Positions 53,400-64,000 of a stretch of 64,000 nt of DNA are shown in pieces. Under the pieces are notes generated by a model that saw only the letters and a program-made list of their open reading frames with translations, made no database searches and was not told the origin of the DNA. A program made the position numbers and the translations under genes. Source of the stretch: Schistocephalus solidus (taxonomy: Eukaryota > Platyhelminthes > Cestoda > Diphyllobothriidea > Diphyllobothriidae); NCBI GenBank assembly GCA_017591395.1, contig WEDG01001552.1:118016-182015 (forward strand), read 5' to 3'. Position 1 is the stretch's first letter, and each line of letters begins with the position of its first letter.

Positions 53400-55780
53400 C
53401 ACTAGCACGTCTACGAATTCGCCTTCGTCAGCTGAACCGACTGCTTTGCCATATCAACGAACTCCTCCTCGTTTACCACCTAAAAACCGAGGAATTAAGT
53501 CAGCAGGACGGGATTCAAAAACTGAATCTGAAACTGTCTCAACCTTTACAACCGAACTCGTCTCTCAACTCCGTATTTGCAATTATTCCTCCGAATAATT
53601 CTTTGTTCAACACACCGGATACTAATGAATGCCCCTATTATTTATCCTGCCCATAGTCCTTAAGAGAATCGTCAGCAGTCTTTTGCTATTCAACCTTGTT
53701 CAGGATTCCCACTACGCAAGGCAATTAATTCTCTTGTGAGTTACCCCAACTCTTATAATCTCCAAACTAGGCCAGGCTCCCCACCTTTTAATACGTATAG
53801 CTACTTGCTTACCCTTCTTACCCCTATATACCTTCTAGCCTCCTCTAACTACTACAAACAAGCTTGTCACAAGCAACGATCGAGGCATTTTGGGTAGTCA
53901 TCTTACGCAGGCAGCCCTATGATAAAAAGAGGGCATAGCACGATGGGTTTCCTCGTCCGCACTATCCCCTTGTTTAACTTAAGTCCGCGAACGAAATTTT
54001 GACATTAGGATTGAAAGCAACGTTTTTGCTACAAGACTGATCTACAGAGATTCACGCACTATAATAGCCCTACCCAACTTTTATCGGAATCTGATGGAAG
54101 TTGGATAGTACATAAATCAGTCTTTCTTGGAAGTGGAGGACTATTCACGCAAGGTCATTGGACGCTGACGACGAGCGAACCTATATTTTATGATGACCGA
54201 TTAGTGCAGTGTCCTAACAACCTGAACCCGGTGACTTCTCCAACTTTCTGGTAATTGATCTCAATCACACCCATGCTTCGTGAGCATGCGTATATTACTA
54301 GTTCATAACTTATATGGTTCGTTACCACCACCCAAATCACAAATCCTAGCGTGCACTGGGCGAAAGGGATGCAAAAGGACGAGATCCAGACGCGCGGATA
54401 TCGTTTAAATAAAAGTAAAATGATATTTAAAATGTCTGAAAATAGCAAAATAGGCCGAAATGACATTATACATAGGTCAAAACCGGTAAACGAAATACTC
54501 TATGTAAAGAAACATGCAAATAATTGCTAGATGATCTCACATTGACTTTACGGAATGACAAGGAATTTACTACGCTAGATAACTTAAGTCTAAATTGCAT
54601 GCTGAAAATACCTAACCTAATGTGCTCGCGAAAGTATCGAACAGAAATGAGTCCCAAAAAGTCGTGTAGCCCAGGAGTTAAATCTATAAGCCATGAAAGT
54701 GGCTTAATAATAGAAACAATATGAGAGCTGAGACGTGTGATTTGTCGACGTGTGATTTGTCGGTTGTAAGAGAATGTGTAGTTTGTCTAGACAACGGCAT
54801 GATACATGCTTATACTTTCTGAGGAATGAAAACAAACATCCAAAAGAGAAACGACACCGGGATAAGTGACAAAACGTCGCCATCAAATAAAGCGGATGAC
54901 AAGCTCCAAGAAAGAAAGCCACTAAATTTGGTGGCTTGGTGGAGTAAGCGCAAAAGTAATAGCATATGGAATAGTAAGCCGGATCGCATGGTTCATTATT
55001 ACTTTCGTAGCTAAAACGACTATAACCGACTTGACAAGAATGGTGAACTGTATAGTGACCCAACGCAGTGTCCATGCTGAATGCTAAAACTCTCTCGCCG
55101 ACATGCACGTGCGCACCAGTGGCTGTCTGGTCCTCGAAAATCCTGGCTGTTCATATCAGCAAATCATTTTCAAGGCTGACTCGCACAAGACCTCGTTGGA
55201 TGCTCTGCGACGACTTCGGAGGCTCTGACACTAGTGGGACGTCGCCGATACGGTGGCTCGACGTGCCCGCGTGCGGCAGCCAACATTCTCCAACCTCTTC
55301 TGCACTAGTTATATATCGAATAAACTTTCCTCCAAATTGACGTCCCACTTCATATCTCATTCTACTGAACCGAGTCAGAAGGTCTTAGCGACCAAGACCT
55401 CCCCTATTAACTTTGTCTGCTGCGATAACTGACAAGTGGCTTAGAAGAAACTGTGACCACGTGCACAACAGAAATTGGTTGAGGCATATCAAGGGAGGAG
55501 AAAAAAAGATAAAGTGCACTTGCTCTTCCAGTCACTTTGAAAGGGGATTCGTTTTTTGGTTTGACCAAGCAGGACACTACATTAATAGCTATTCAAATCT
55601 GGAACTAGTAGGTAGATAAATACCGCTATGGCAAGTCAATATATCGAAAAAGCGATCATTTGTAAAGTCTTATTAAACTATAGAATGTCAAATGAAAAAC
55701 CCCAATTGGAAGACCGAGAAATAAGTACAGCACGAGCGGCAGACCAAAGGCTGACTGTATGACCTTCAGAGAACAAATGT
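53400..55780. other. Intergenic, nothing recognised
   Basis: Only short frames occur. A local direct repeat GACGTGTGATTTGTC occurs twice near 54.73-54.76 kb. No LINE motif is visible until 55.78 kb. Confidence 0.4.
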
Positions 55781-55781
55781 T

Positions 55782-57642
55782 CATAAAGAGCTGTTGGCTC
55801 TGAATGAGTCTAAATCACCGGGCCCAGATGATATACCGCCAAAGTTACTAAAGGAACTCGCTGCGGAACTGGCCAAACCGATTTCAATGATTTTCCAAAC
55901 CTCGTTCGAAGCCGGCAAGTTACATGCTGATTGGAAATCTGCACGAATCACAACATTATATAAAGGTGGAAGCAAGGTCTCCGCAAATAATTACCGGCCA
56001 ATTAGCCTCACCTCGATCTGCTGCAAACTCATGGAAAAAATAATAAAGCGAGAGCTAATGCGCTTCTTAGAGCAGCATAAATTATTATCTGATGCGCAGC
56101 ATGGATTTCGAAGTGGCAGGTCTTGCGTAACAAACTTGCTCTATTGTTTGGAACATTGGACGCGAGCAGTTGATGAAGGAAGTGCGCTGCACGTAGTCTA
56201 CATAGACTTTAAGAAGGCATTTGATAGTGTCCCTCACCAGCGACTCCTACACAAACTCAACCGAACAGGCATTAGGGGTAATCTCCTCAGATGGATCAAA
56301 AGCTTCTTATTTGGCCGCTCTCAAACCGTCCATGTCGGTAACCAGCAGTCGGCGGAGGTTGCGGTTGAAAGTGGAGTTCCCCAGGGCTCCGTTCTTGACC
56401 CTATTCTGTTCATTTTGTACGTCAACGACTGCATCAATGGATTGGATTGTGATGTCGCCATGTTTGCGGATGATATTAAGCTATGGAGGGTCATCAGAAA
56501 TGCAGCTGACGTAAACTATTTGCAGGAAAACCTAAACCGACTTCAACAATGGTCAAAGGACTGGCTTTTGCCATTCAATGAGAAAAATGCACTATTCTAC
56601 GAGTCGGTAGAACTAGCACTCCGAACCTCATGGATTACTACCTGAATGGTATACCATTGCAAGAAGTTGACGCGCAGAAGGACTTGGGAGTGTGGATCTC
56701 GCGCTCCCTTAAACCCTCGCTGCATTGTTCAAAGGTAGCCAAGTCTGCGATGTCAGCCCTGTACCTTGTCAAACGGGCTTTCTCTGCCTTTAATGAAGAC
56801 TGCTTTGCCAAAGTCTTTCTAACTTTTGTGCGGCCGCAATTGGAGTTCGCTATCCAAGCTTGGAGACCCTGGAACGCGAAAGACCTCAATATCCTCGAAA
56901 AGGTTCAAAGGCGTGCAACCAAACTTGTGACTGGACAGGGCTCATTACCCTATGAAACCCGATTAGCTTACCTTGATCTCTTTCCCTTGAGTTACAGGCA
57001 GCTACGAGGTGACCTGATACAAGCATTCCGTATCATGTGTGGTCAGGGCTGCTGCCTCGCACCTGGAGACTTCTTCCAGTTAGCAACAACCACGAACTTG
57101 AGAGGGCATCCACTCAAACTACGTGTAACTGGGGCCAGACTGGATATACGAAAGTTCTTCTTCTCCAAGAGAGCGGTCGACGCTTGGAATGCTCTGCCTC
57201 TGGATGTTGTTATGGCTACTTCCGTTGAGCTTTTTAAGAAACCTTGACCAGTATAGCAGTGCCCACTATAATATTCCCAGATCTTCTTAGTCACGTCCCA
57301 GTTGAATAACACTCTTATATGACAATACTACTTTCTATATTACAGTACCATTTTTATAGCATTTTTATTAGCCCAAACTCGTCGCATATGCCTCACTCAC
57401 GAGAATCTCGTCACCAACAATATCATGTACTCATGCTACTCGTAATATGCAAGTACACATTTATGTTTACTCTTTTCGATGAGCCAAAAGCTGCTTATTT
57501 TCAGCACGCTATTATGTAAACCAACTTTTTTACATTTTCATGATGTACCAGAGGCTTTTTAGCCATACTGTAACCAAGAGGGAGTTCAAAGGCGTTTGCC
57601 TATCTTTCCCTTAATAAACTTGACTTGACTTGACTTGACTTA
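55782..57642 (+). mobile_element. CR1-like LINE copy D, 5'-truncated, with TTGAC-repeat tail
   Basis: It starts inside the RT and runs to a 3' UTR ending CTTAATAAAC and then TTGAC repeated about four times (57620-57642). Only one frameshift was found in the RT, so this is one of the younger copies. Confidence 0.85.
55794..57247 (+). pseudogene. CR1-D reverse transcriptase with one frameshift
   Basis: LNESKSPGPDDIPPKLLKEL, NNYRPISLTSICCKLMEKII, LSDAQHGFRSGRSCVTNLLY, VVYIDFKKAFDSVPHQRLLH, ESGVPQGSVLDPILFILYVN and AMFADDIKLWRVI are all intact. A frame change near 56.60-56.63 kb leads to YYLNGIPLQEVDAQKDLGVW, VRPQLEFAIQAWRPW, LDLFPLSYRQLRGDLIQAFR and FSKRAVDAWNALPLDVV, ending at 57247. The thumb and C-terminal domain are complete. 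Confidence 0.88.
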
Positions 57643-58229
57643 TAAGTTCTCAAGATCGGAATGTAAGCTACTTCAGTTTACTACAGGCAAATGTTACACG
57701 AAGTCTGAGACAGGTGAAATTATATGTAATTGTGGTTGGACGATACATGGCTCACTGAAAAAATGCAGGTCTTAAAGATTGCACGGCAATCATTTAAAGC
57801 AAAGAATTAAATACCTGGTGAACAATTTTAAAGATACGAAATTGCTGGGCTGGCAATTCCATGAGGTATGTATACCCCTTAATGTGCGAAAAAGGGTCGA
57901 AAACAACTTAAACAAAAAACAACCGTTTACAATATATTTACGCACCAGAAAATGAAACACGTGAATTGAAGACCAAAAACACTTTCAGTTTGGTCAAATT
58001 TTTAACCTACGTTGATCTTCACCTTTTTGATATTTTGACCGAATGGACGTTGTCGCAAATTTGAGACGGCAATATTCTAGTTTGTGCACACGATGCCGTC
58101 ATCATCAGACGGCCCTTGTGCATCCTTAACGGGAATATAGAAGTTCACACTCACTCTTGTTTTTGCCACCAGTTCTCCCGGCAATACAAAGGCAACAAGA
58201 ATGAGCTTTTTAGGTATTTGTACAAATTA
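57643..58229. other. Interval between CR1-D and CR1-E; nothing recognised
   Basis: There are no long frames or shared repeat text before the CR1-E homology starts near 58.23 kb. Confidence 0.35.
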
Positions 58230-60150
58230 CATGCTCATAAGGTTGACATGCATCCTTGGCAAGGTTATGGAAAGGAACATCAAGAGCGAATTGGTGAAAT
58301 TCCTAGAGACTCATAATTTTTTATCAAACTGTCAACATTGGTTCTGAAAAGGAAGATCCTGCACAAAACATTTGCTCCAATCTCTCCATAGGTGGACCAA
58401 AGCACTTGAAGATAGATACACGGTTCTCATCGCCTTCATTGGCTTTCAAAAGGCCTTCGAAACTCTGCAGCACTAGAGACTGTTGTGCAAGCTAGAACAA
58501 ATAGGACTCAACGGTTACCTTCTCAAGTGGATAAATAAATAAATAAATAAATTGTATATTCAAGGCACAGAGAGCCCCGTTATTTCAAACTTAGTATCGC
58601 GGTATAAATAAATACAAAGTGGATAATTGCTGCATTATTTGAGCAGCCATATTAACAGCAGAAATGAACAATATGGTAGGCATATCCGATTCAGAACGAT
58701 TTGCCATTTTTAAAACAATAGTCAACAATCTTTAACATAAGCGGTGAACTAGAAAAGAAGCAGTAATAAAAAAACTCCTACGGTTAAATCGGAGGTGGAG
58801 TTCAGCGAGCCGCCAATTTAAAATAAATAAGGAGAAAACAACTGCTTCACTAAAACATTAATAGCTAGATGCAATGGGATAGTGCTGTGATGTTGCTGAC
58901 AACGTGTGAGGGTTCGGAACGCTCCTTGTCGTGTGAGAGGTAATATAGCAGTCAGAGCTACTGTTTGTAACCACCAGTAGAGGTGAGAGAGAGGACGAAC
59001 TCATCGTGGACACCAGGGTCAAAACGAAGAGGGCACAGTAGAGGTCATGCGATCATAATCGAGATGCAACCTTGCCGACTGCATAGTCCACCAATAAAAG
59101 AGGCAAAACCATCAGAACCCGCCTCGATCCTCAACTGAACCTGGAGACCATCGTCGGGGTTGCAAAAGCGGAGGAAAGTACCAAGTTTGTCAAGACTTGG
59201 CGATGCTAGTTTAAAAGGAGGGGGCGAAAAAGTGAATGCAAAGATGGACTCTGCAGAGGATGATGGACATAAAATAAGAGACCAATATAATATCAAGGGA
59301 GCTGCCTTAAATACCAGGAGGACCCTTTTCGAAATCCAAAAGTGGCGAGTTAGGAAAGCAAACAGACAAAAAGGACTTTATATCTTCCGAAGTTAAATGT
59401 TTGCGTAACTTTGTTTTGAAAATAGCTAATGTGGACGACAACCTAATTTGCAGTGGAAGATTATTCCAGATGAAAGCATATTTGGAGGCACAAAACAGAG
59501 ACTGGTTAGTTGTGGAGCTAAGGGGTGGTTAAATGATCATGGAGGAATTACGAGTGGCATAGGGTTGATCGACCGGAGTGAGAGCATTAATTCTTGGGAG
59601 ATTGGGGCTAGATTTAACGCCAAACAGGAAGCAGAGACCGGCTTCGAGTCTTCTAACCCACAGAAATTTAATGTTTGCTAACTGGCATCTATCCGTTAAA
59701 GAGATACTGGATCAAGGAAGAGAAAATAGTCTTCGAGTAAAAACCCTCTGAACTTTTTCTATCTAACTGTGGTCAGAGACGTTCATCAGCCCACAGAGGG
59801 GACAGCAGTATTCTAGAATAGGAAGAACAAACATGCGGTACGATGATCGAAGACTTCCTCGTGGGTCGGCGCAAGGTTGTGTGCGTCGGCCAAGAGAAGT
59901 CAAGTTCTGCTGAGGTCGAGAGTGGGGTTCCTCAGAATTCAGTACTATGGCCAATATTGTCTATAATCGATGTCAATGATTGTATGAATGGATTTAACAG
60001 CACGGGAGTCATGTTTCCAGAAAACATTAAGATTTGTCACCAATCCGATGCAGTACTGGTGAACAGAATTTAGAAGAAGGACTCAACCGCCTATCTGAAT
60101 GGTCTGATAAATGGCAGATGAAGTTCAACTTTGAGAAATGTATATAATAT
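58230..60150 (+). mobile_element. CR1-E RT fragment split by a nested insertion
   Basis: The left part (58230-58540) carries HGFRKGRSCTT-type text and runs to CTCAAGTGGAT (LKWI). The right part (59836-60150) resumes with IEDFLVGRRKVVCVGQE, VESGVPQNSVLWPILS and a decayed ADD region (VMFPENIKI). Between them lies a - strand LINE tail. The same family is complete on the other strand at 62.5-64.0 kb. Confidence 0.78.
58541..59835 (-). mobile_element. C2-type LINE 3' part nested in CR1-E
   Basis: On the - strand it starts with SYRMFVLPILEYCCPLCGLM, equivalent to MYVRPSLEYCSFLFSLLHAS of C2, continues with KVQRVFTRRLF and WVRRLEAGLCFLFG, and ends in ATTTATTTATTTAT, the A-rich tail. It lies exactly between the two halves of the CR1-E Lys-Trp-Ile codons. 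Confidence 0.75.
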
Positions 60151-60401
60151 ATTTTGAAGGGCTACAGGCATTGCCCTCGATGACCCTATTAAGTTAAACC
60201 TATAATTGCATATGAACAGTCACTTAAAGTCAATTAAATTCACTTTATTGAGGGAATTAGGCTTTCGCCCTTGAGCTCCCTATTCACATTCAAAAATGAC
60301 AAAAGTATAAACGTTTACAGCAATAACTCTGACAAATGTAAACGTAATGTCATCGATATGTGTGGGCCAGGTATAAGCTGCCCCTTCTGACACAAGCTTC
60401 A

Positions 60402-61425
60402 TTATGATGATTGAACAGTGCTCCAGTTAATTCCTGGTGCGTTGAAGTCACCCATAATCATGACATAAGGTCGACTGGAGAAATTTTCTAATTGTTCCAA
60501 CAAGTGGGTGCCCGCGACTCGGTCTATCCTAGGTGGCCGATAGACAATGAGGACATCTCGACATGGAGAGCCAAGAGCCTTGATGTTCAACCATATGGCT
60601 TCCGTGCTGCACGCAAACTTGCTCGTCTTGTCAGACACTATTAGCACGTCTTTCACATACACAATTATTCCACCACCCTGTCGGTTTTCTCTGTCCCTCC
60701 GATATATTTGGTACCCAGACAATGTTATTTCGCTTTCTCGAATACTGCCCGACAGCCAGGTTTCGGTTACTGCTATCACATCCGGAGATACTTCGGCAAG
60801 GCAAATTTTTAACTCATCAAGTTTTGATAAACGGCTTTGCGCATTTGTATACAAGCACTTCAATTTTGCGCCAACCAAATGTCCTGTTGCGTTTGTCAAT
60901 TTTATGGGCCCAACTGCGTCTCATCTAACGTCAAGGTCGTATGTCTTTTCCGTTTCTTGATGATTTTCGGTAACTCTGGTTTCTCTAGTGCGAACGCTGG
61001 GCGTTACGGAATCAGTTCTGACATCTCTTTGGGCAACTAGTTCCCTGATGGTTTTGGCGTTAGTGAGGTGGCTGCCGTTGTCCTCAGAACAATCGGTTGG
61101 TTCAATGGAAAATTCGTATTCTTTTGAACTACCTACCCCTTGAAAATAGCCAGATTGTGTTCGCCAGCCCTTCAGTCTTCATTTTAGTTCCAAGACAAGT
61201 TGCCGGCGTTTCAGCCTTTCCGCAGAGGAGTAGTCCGGTTGAAAAACATCTATATGCGAGTGACGGAGGTCAGTTTTTTTGGATAGGATCGCCTTGATTT
61301 GGTCTTTGCTCTCTAGCATTATTTTGAGAGGTCGTGGTCGCGGCGTTCCTAGGCTGTCTTCAGACTTTTTGCCGATCCGGAATGCTTTAATAACGCCAGG
61401 CCTGGACGGCCCGTAGGTTTTTCGG
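60402..61425 (-). pseudogene. ORF1 C-terminus and endonuclease of a CR1 relative
   Basis: ORF1 text: IKAFRIGKKSEDSLG, PRPRPLKIMLESKDQ, DVFQPDYSSAERLKRRQLVL. After a gap the EN frame (60899..60402) is open for 165 codons: LKCLYTNAQSRLSKLDELKI, PDVIAVTETWLSGSIRESEI, YQIYRRDRENRQGGGIIVYV, VLIVYRPPRIDRV, MIMGDFNAPGINW. It is the cleanest endonuclease in the window, but it is cut off after GDFN. Confidence 0.78.
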
Positions 61426-62476
61426 AAGAGTTCCTTATCAATCTGCACAAATCCACGTCTTAGCGCAAATAAGACCTGTGTCACGCGTTTAGCTGCCTTT
61501 ACACACTGTGAAGAGGGTTTGAGTGAGGAGTTTATTAGAACACCGAGGTCCCTCTGTTCCTCAAAAATCGAAAGGGGCTGCCCATTGAGAAGGTGTTGGT
61601 AAGAATCATTCTCCTTACTTATCTTTCTGGTGCGGAGTCTTAGGACCACACACTTCACAAAGTTAAAATGTAAGAGCCCACGAGCAGACCAGCTGCTTAG
61701 ATGGTTGAGAATCTCTTGAAGTGCGTGCCTATCGGAATCAGAATTGATGACCCTGCACAATTTAACATTGTCTGCAAACATGAAGCCGCTGCAACCCAGG
61801 TCTTCAACGCAGTCATTGATGTAGACTTAGAAGAGTAATGGTCCTAAGACAGAGTCTTGGGGGACACCACTTAGAACCGAAGTAAGTGTTGACTTCGAGG
61901 TTTAAATGCACACAGTTTGAAATCTTGCTGTAAGAAAATCTGCAATTCATGTCAGCAGCATTCCTCTTATTCCAATTTCAGATAATTTATAGATGAGACG
62001 TTTATGTGGGACACTGTCAAACGCCTGCGTGAAATCAGTGTAGATGACATCAAACCTACCAACTTCATCCAATGCGTGAGTCCACTGCTCTGTCGAGAGC
62101 AATAAACTTGAGATTTTAGCAGTTTTCGTTCCACGAGATGTTCCGGGTAGAGTATATATTCAAAACACTGGACCAGCGTCTAAAACACCACTGGCGTCGT
62201 GGTCAAGCTCAAGTTCCGGTTCTTTAGTGAATACCGAGGCAAATAACCGACCCAAGTGCTCGGCTTTCTGGCAAAATTTCAACGATTTCAACACCATTGT
62301 CATTCATAAGTACTGCGACTGGGTCCTTGTTTTTTAATCGGTTTTGAAATAATTGAATAAAAGTTAAGGTTTATTTTCAGCCTGTTGAATACTTCTTGAT
62401 TCACAGCTCTTACTTGCCTGACGAATCATTTTTGCACAGCATTTCTGTGGTGAAGAAATTTCTCGAGATGCTTTTT
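61426..62476 (-). pseudogene. CR1-B-type RT, partial
   Basis: It matches 43.7-45.1 kb of copy B. The open part 61781..61430 has MFADNVKLCRVINSDSDRHA, FNFVKCVVLRLRTRKISKEN, LNGQPLSIFEEQRDLGVLIN and VLFALRRGFVQIDKELFRKT. The ADD box reads ADN. The upstream part is broken by stops. Confidence 0.78.
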
Positions 62477-62477
62477 T

Positions 62478-64000
62478 TCAATTCAATTCAATTTATTGAG
62501 GGAAATAGGCATGGGCCTTTGAGTACCCTATTTGTAACGTAAAATTAAGTGCGGTATACAGAGAAACCGTGTGGGTTGCAAAGGTACAAAGGCGGTCATA
62601 AAATATGACAAGTGGTGCACGACTCTCGAGGGTTAAGATAAATTCCTCATCGCTCAGGCTCGTTGCGGAACATAAAACTGTCAAGGTTCCTTTAAAGCTT
62701 TCCAGCGATGGTGACATCACAACGTCTTCAGGGAGGGCATTCCATGGTTTAACCACTCTGACAGAGAAGGAGAACTTGCGCACATCCAGTCTCGCCTGCT
62801 GGACACGCAGTTTCAATGGGTGACCTCGGAGATGGGTCGTGGCGGCAAATTCAAAGAAGTCCGAGAATTCCAGGCAACAATCCAATCCCTTCACAATGCG
62901 GAATGTCTGCAGGAGCTCACCACGCATTTGCCTATAACTCAAAGGGAACAGATTAAGATTCATTAGGCGGGTTGGATATGGCAAGGAGCTTTGACTTCTA
63001 ACCATTTTGTTGGCTTTCCTCTGTACTCTTTCGAGGCAGTTCTGATCTTGAACTGTCCAGGGTTTCCAGGCGTGCATAGCATATTCCGAATGCGGCCTAA
63101 TGAATGTTCCAAAAGCCTTAGCGAAGAGATCTTCATCGAAATCCAAAAAGGCTCGTCTGATGGCATGCAACACCGAAATCGCGCTCTTCGCCACTTTCGA
63201 GCAGTGAGACGATGGTTTTAAGGTGGTGGTCGTCAGCACACCAAGGTCCTTTTGGGTTTCCACGTCTTTTAAGGCTTCACCGTTGAGAAAGTAACTTATA
63301 CTTTCGGCAGATCCATATGGGTTGCCTAAGCGAAGTATTGTACACTTATCGACGTTGAACCGCAAAAGCCAATGATTCGACCACTCCTCCAACCGAGTTA
63401 GGTTGATCTGCAGTTTATCTTCGTCAGCAGGGCTCTGGATTACATTCCAGATTTTAATGTCATCGGCAAACATTGCTGCTTCACAGTCGAGATTCCTGAC
63501 ACAATCGTTCACGTATATTAAAAACAGTATTGGCCCTAGTACTGAACCCTGAGGAACCCCACTCTCGACCGCAGAAGAACTTGACCCTTCTTGGCCGATG
63601 CACACAACCTGGCGCCGACCCACGAGGAAGTTTTCGATCCACTTGAGGAGGTTACCTCTGATTCCAATTCTTTCTAGCTTGTACAGCAGTCCCTCGTGCG
63701 GCACAGTATCGAAGGCCTTTTTGAAAGTCAATGAAGGCAATGTGAACCACGTGTCTATCTTCAAGTGCTTTGGATCCACCTCTGGAGCGAATACGGCAAA
63801 TTCGTTGTGCATGATCTTCCTTTTCTGAACCCGTGTTGACAGCTTGATAACAAATTATGAGTCTCTAGGAATTTCACCAATTCGCTCTTGATGATCCTTT
63901 TCCATAATCTTGCCAAGGATGCATGTCAGCTTTATGGGTCTGTAGTTTGTCACTGATGCCCGGCTACCACTTTTTGTACAAGGGAGTTATATGTGCCAGC
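62478..64000 (-). mobile_element. CR1-E LINE, RT and 3' tail (continues beyond the window)
   Basis: The - strand RT enters from the right edge and runs to a 3' UTR with an AATTG-repeat tail (62475-62500). Together with the + strand CR1-E at 58.2-60.15 kb it forms an inverted pair around the CR1-B patchwork. Confidence 0.85.
62493..64000 (-). pseudogene. CR1-E reverse transcriptase, nearly intact
   Basis: Motifs: LTCILGKIMEK, QHGFRKGRSCTTN (frame change near 63.8 kb), KKAFDTVPHEGLLYKLERIG, WIENFLVGRRQVVCIGQEG, ESGVPQGSVLGPILFLIYVN, AMFADDIKIWNVIQS with intact ADD, GTFIRPHSEYAMHAWKPW, LNLFPLSYRQMRGELLQTFR, FSVRVVKPWNALPEDVV. The only other problem is a frame change at the T5 run 63718-63722 (A5 on the coding strand), where the + strand relative has four. 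The C-terminal domain is complete. Confidence 0.87.

Larger units (their letters stand above)
60232..62476 (-). mobile_element. CR1-B-type LINE with foreign ORF1-EN segment inside
   Basis: In - strand order: CR1-B RT from its N-terminal part through MFADNVKLCRVI and KELFRKTYG (61.43 kb), then ORF1 C-terminal text and a complete EN start (61.43-60.41 kb), then the CR1-B 3' tail (60405..60232, ending in GACTTTAAGTGAC). The missing RT C-terminus has been replaced by the segment. Confidence 0.72.

Noticed and set aside
53133..53408. Thr-rich and Val-rich open frames on both strands
   Set aside because: They are translations of the TAG/CTA triplet microsatellite, not genes.

Overview
This is eukaryotic DNA, most likely from a flatworm and probably a diphyllobothriidean tapeworm (Spirometra, Schistocephalus or Dibothriocephalus type). 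The evidence is spliced genes with several introns of only 34-42 nt, abundant CR1-like and RTE-like LINE debris, a Penelope-like GIY-YIG element, and an RTE-type LINE associated with C2H2 zinc fingers, which I remember as typical of those tapeworms. The lineage call is inference. There is no bacterial operon structure, CRISPR array or rRNA.

Two host genes are supported. (1) The 3' two thirds of MSH5, the meiotic MutS homologue, runs on the + strand from 1741 to about 29.46 kb in twelve recognisable exons. The first exons lie upstream of the window. Three large introns (4.1, 3.1 and 17.0 kb) hold most of the repeats of the left half; the other introns are 35-465 nt. (2) A two-exon LAMMER/CLK protein kinase on the - strand (31232..29462) ends tail to tail with MSH5, their stop codons a few bases apart.

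Region by region: 1-3 kb, MSH5 lever/clamp exons. 3.7-4.6 kb, a Penelope-like GIY-YIG ORF between inverted repeats. 5.4-5.8 kb, an inverted pair of tRNA-derived SINEs. 6975 and 10180, two small MSH5 exons. 10.5-13.3 kb, a dead Ty3/gypsy element (-). 13.6-16.3 kb, a 3'-truncated RTE-type LINE (-). 17.3-21.0 kb, a second RTE fragment with decayed C-terminal zinc fingers (-), a zinc-finger fragment in the opposite orientation (+), and a 360-bp tandem/dispersed repeat. 21-27 kb, intron with three SINEs and little else recognisable. 27.3-29.5 kb, the MSH5 ATPase exons. 29.5-31.2 kb, the kinase.

The right half (32-64 kb) is a retroelement graveyard. It holds CR1-A (32.2-36.1), a CMC/EnSpm-like DNA transposon with a DUF4806 partner gene (36.6-40.5, -), CR1-B (40.65-45.74), C1 and C2 CR1 relatives (45.74-52.09), CR1-D (55.8-57.6), an interrupted CR1-E RT (+) with a nested - strand insertion (58.2-60.15), a patchwork CR1-B (60.2-62.5, -), and a second CR1-E (62.5-64.0, -).

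Almost every element carries stops or frameshifts. The most interesting points are the zinc-finger tail of the RTE-type LINE, antisense tRNA-like modules in three CR1 5' regions, head-to-head SINE dimers, modular exchange between CR1 families, and an MSH5 with eroded ATPase motifs.
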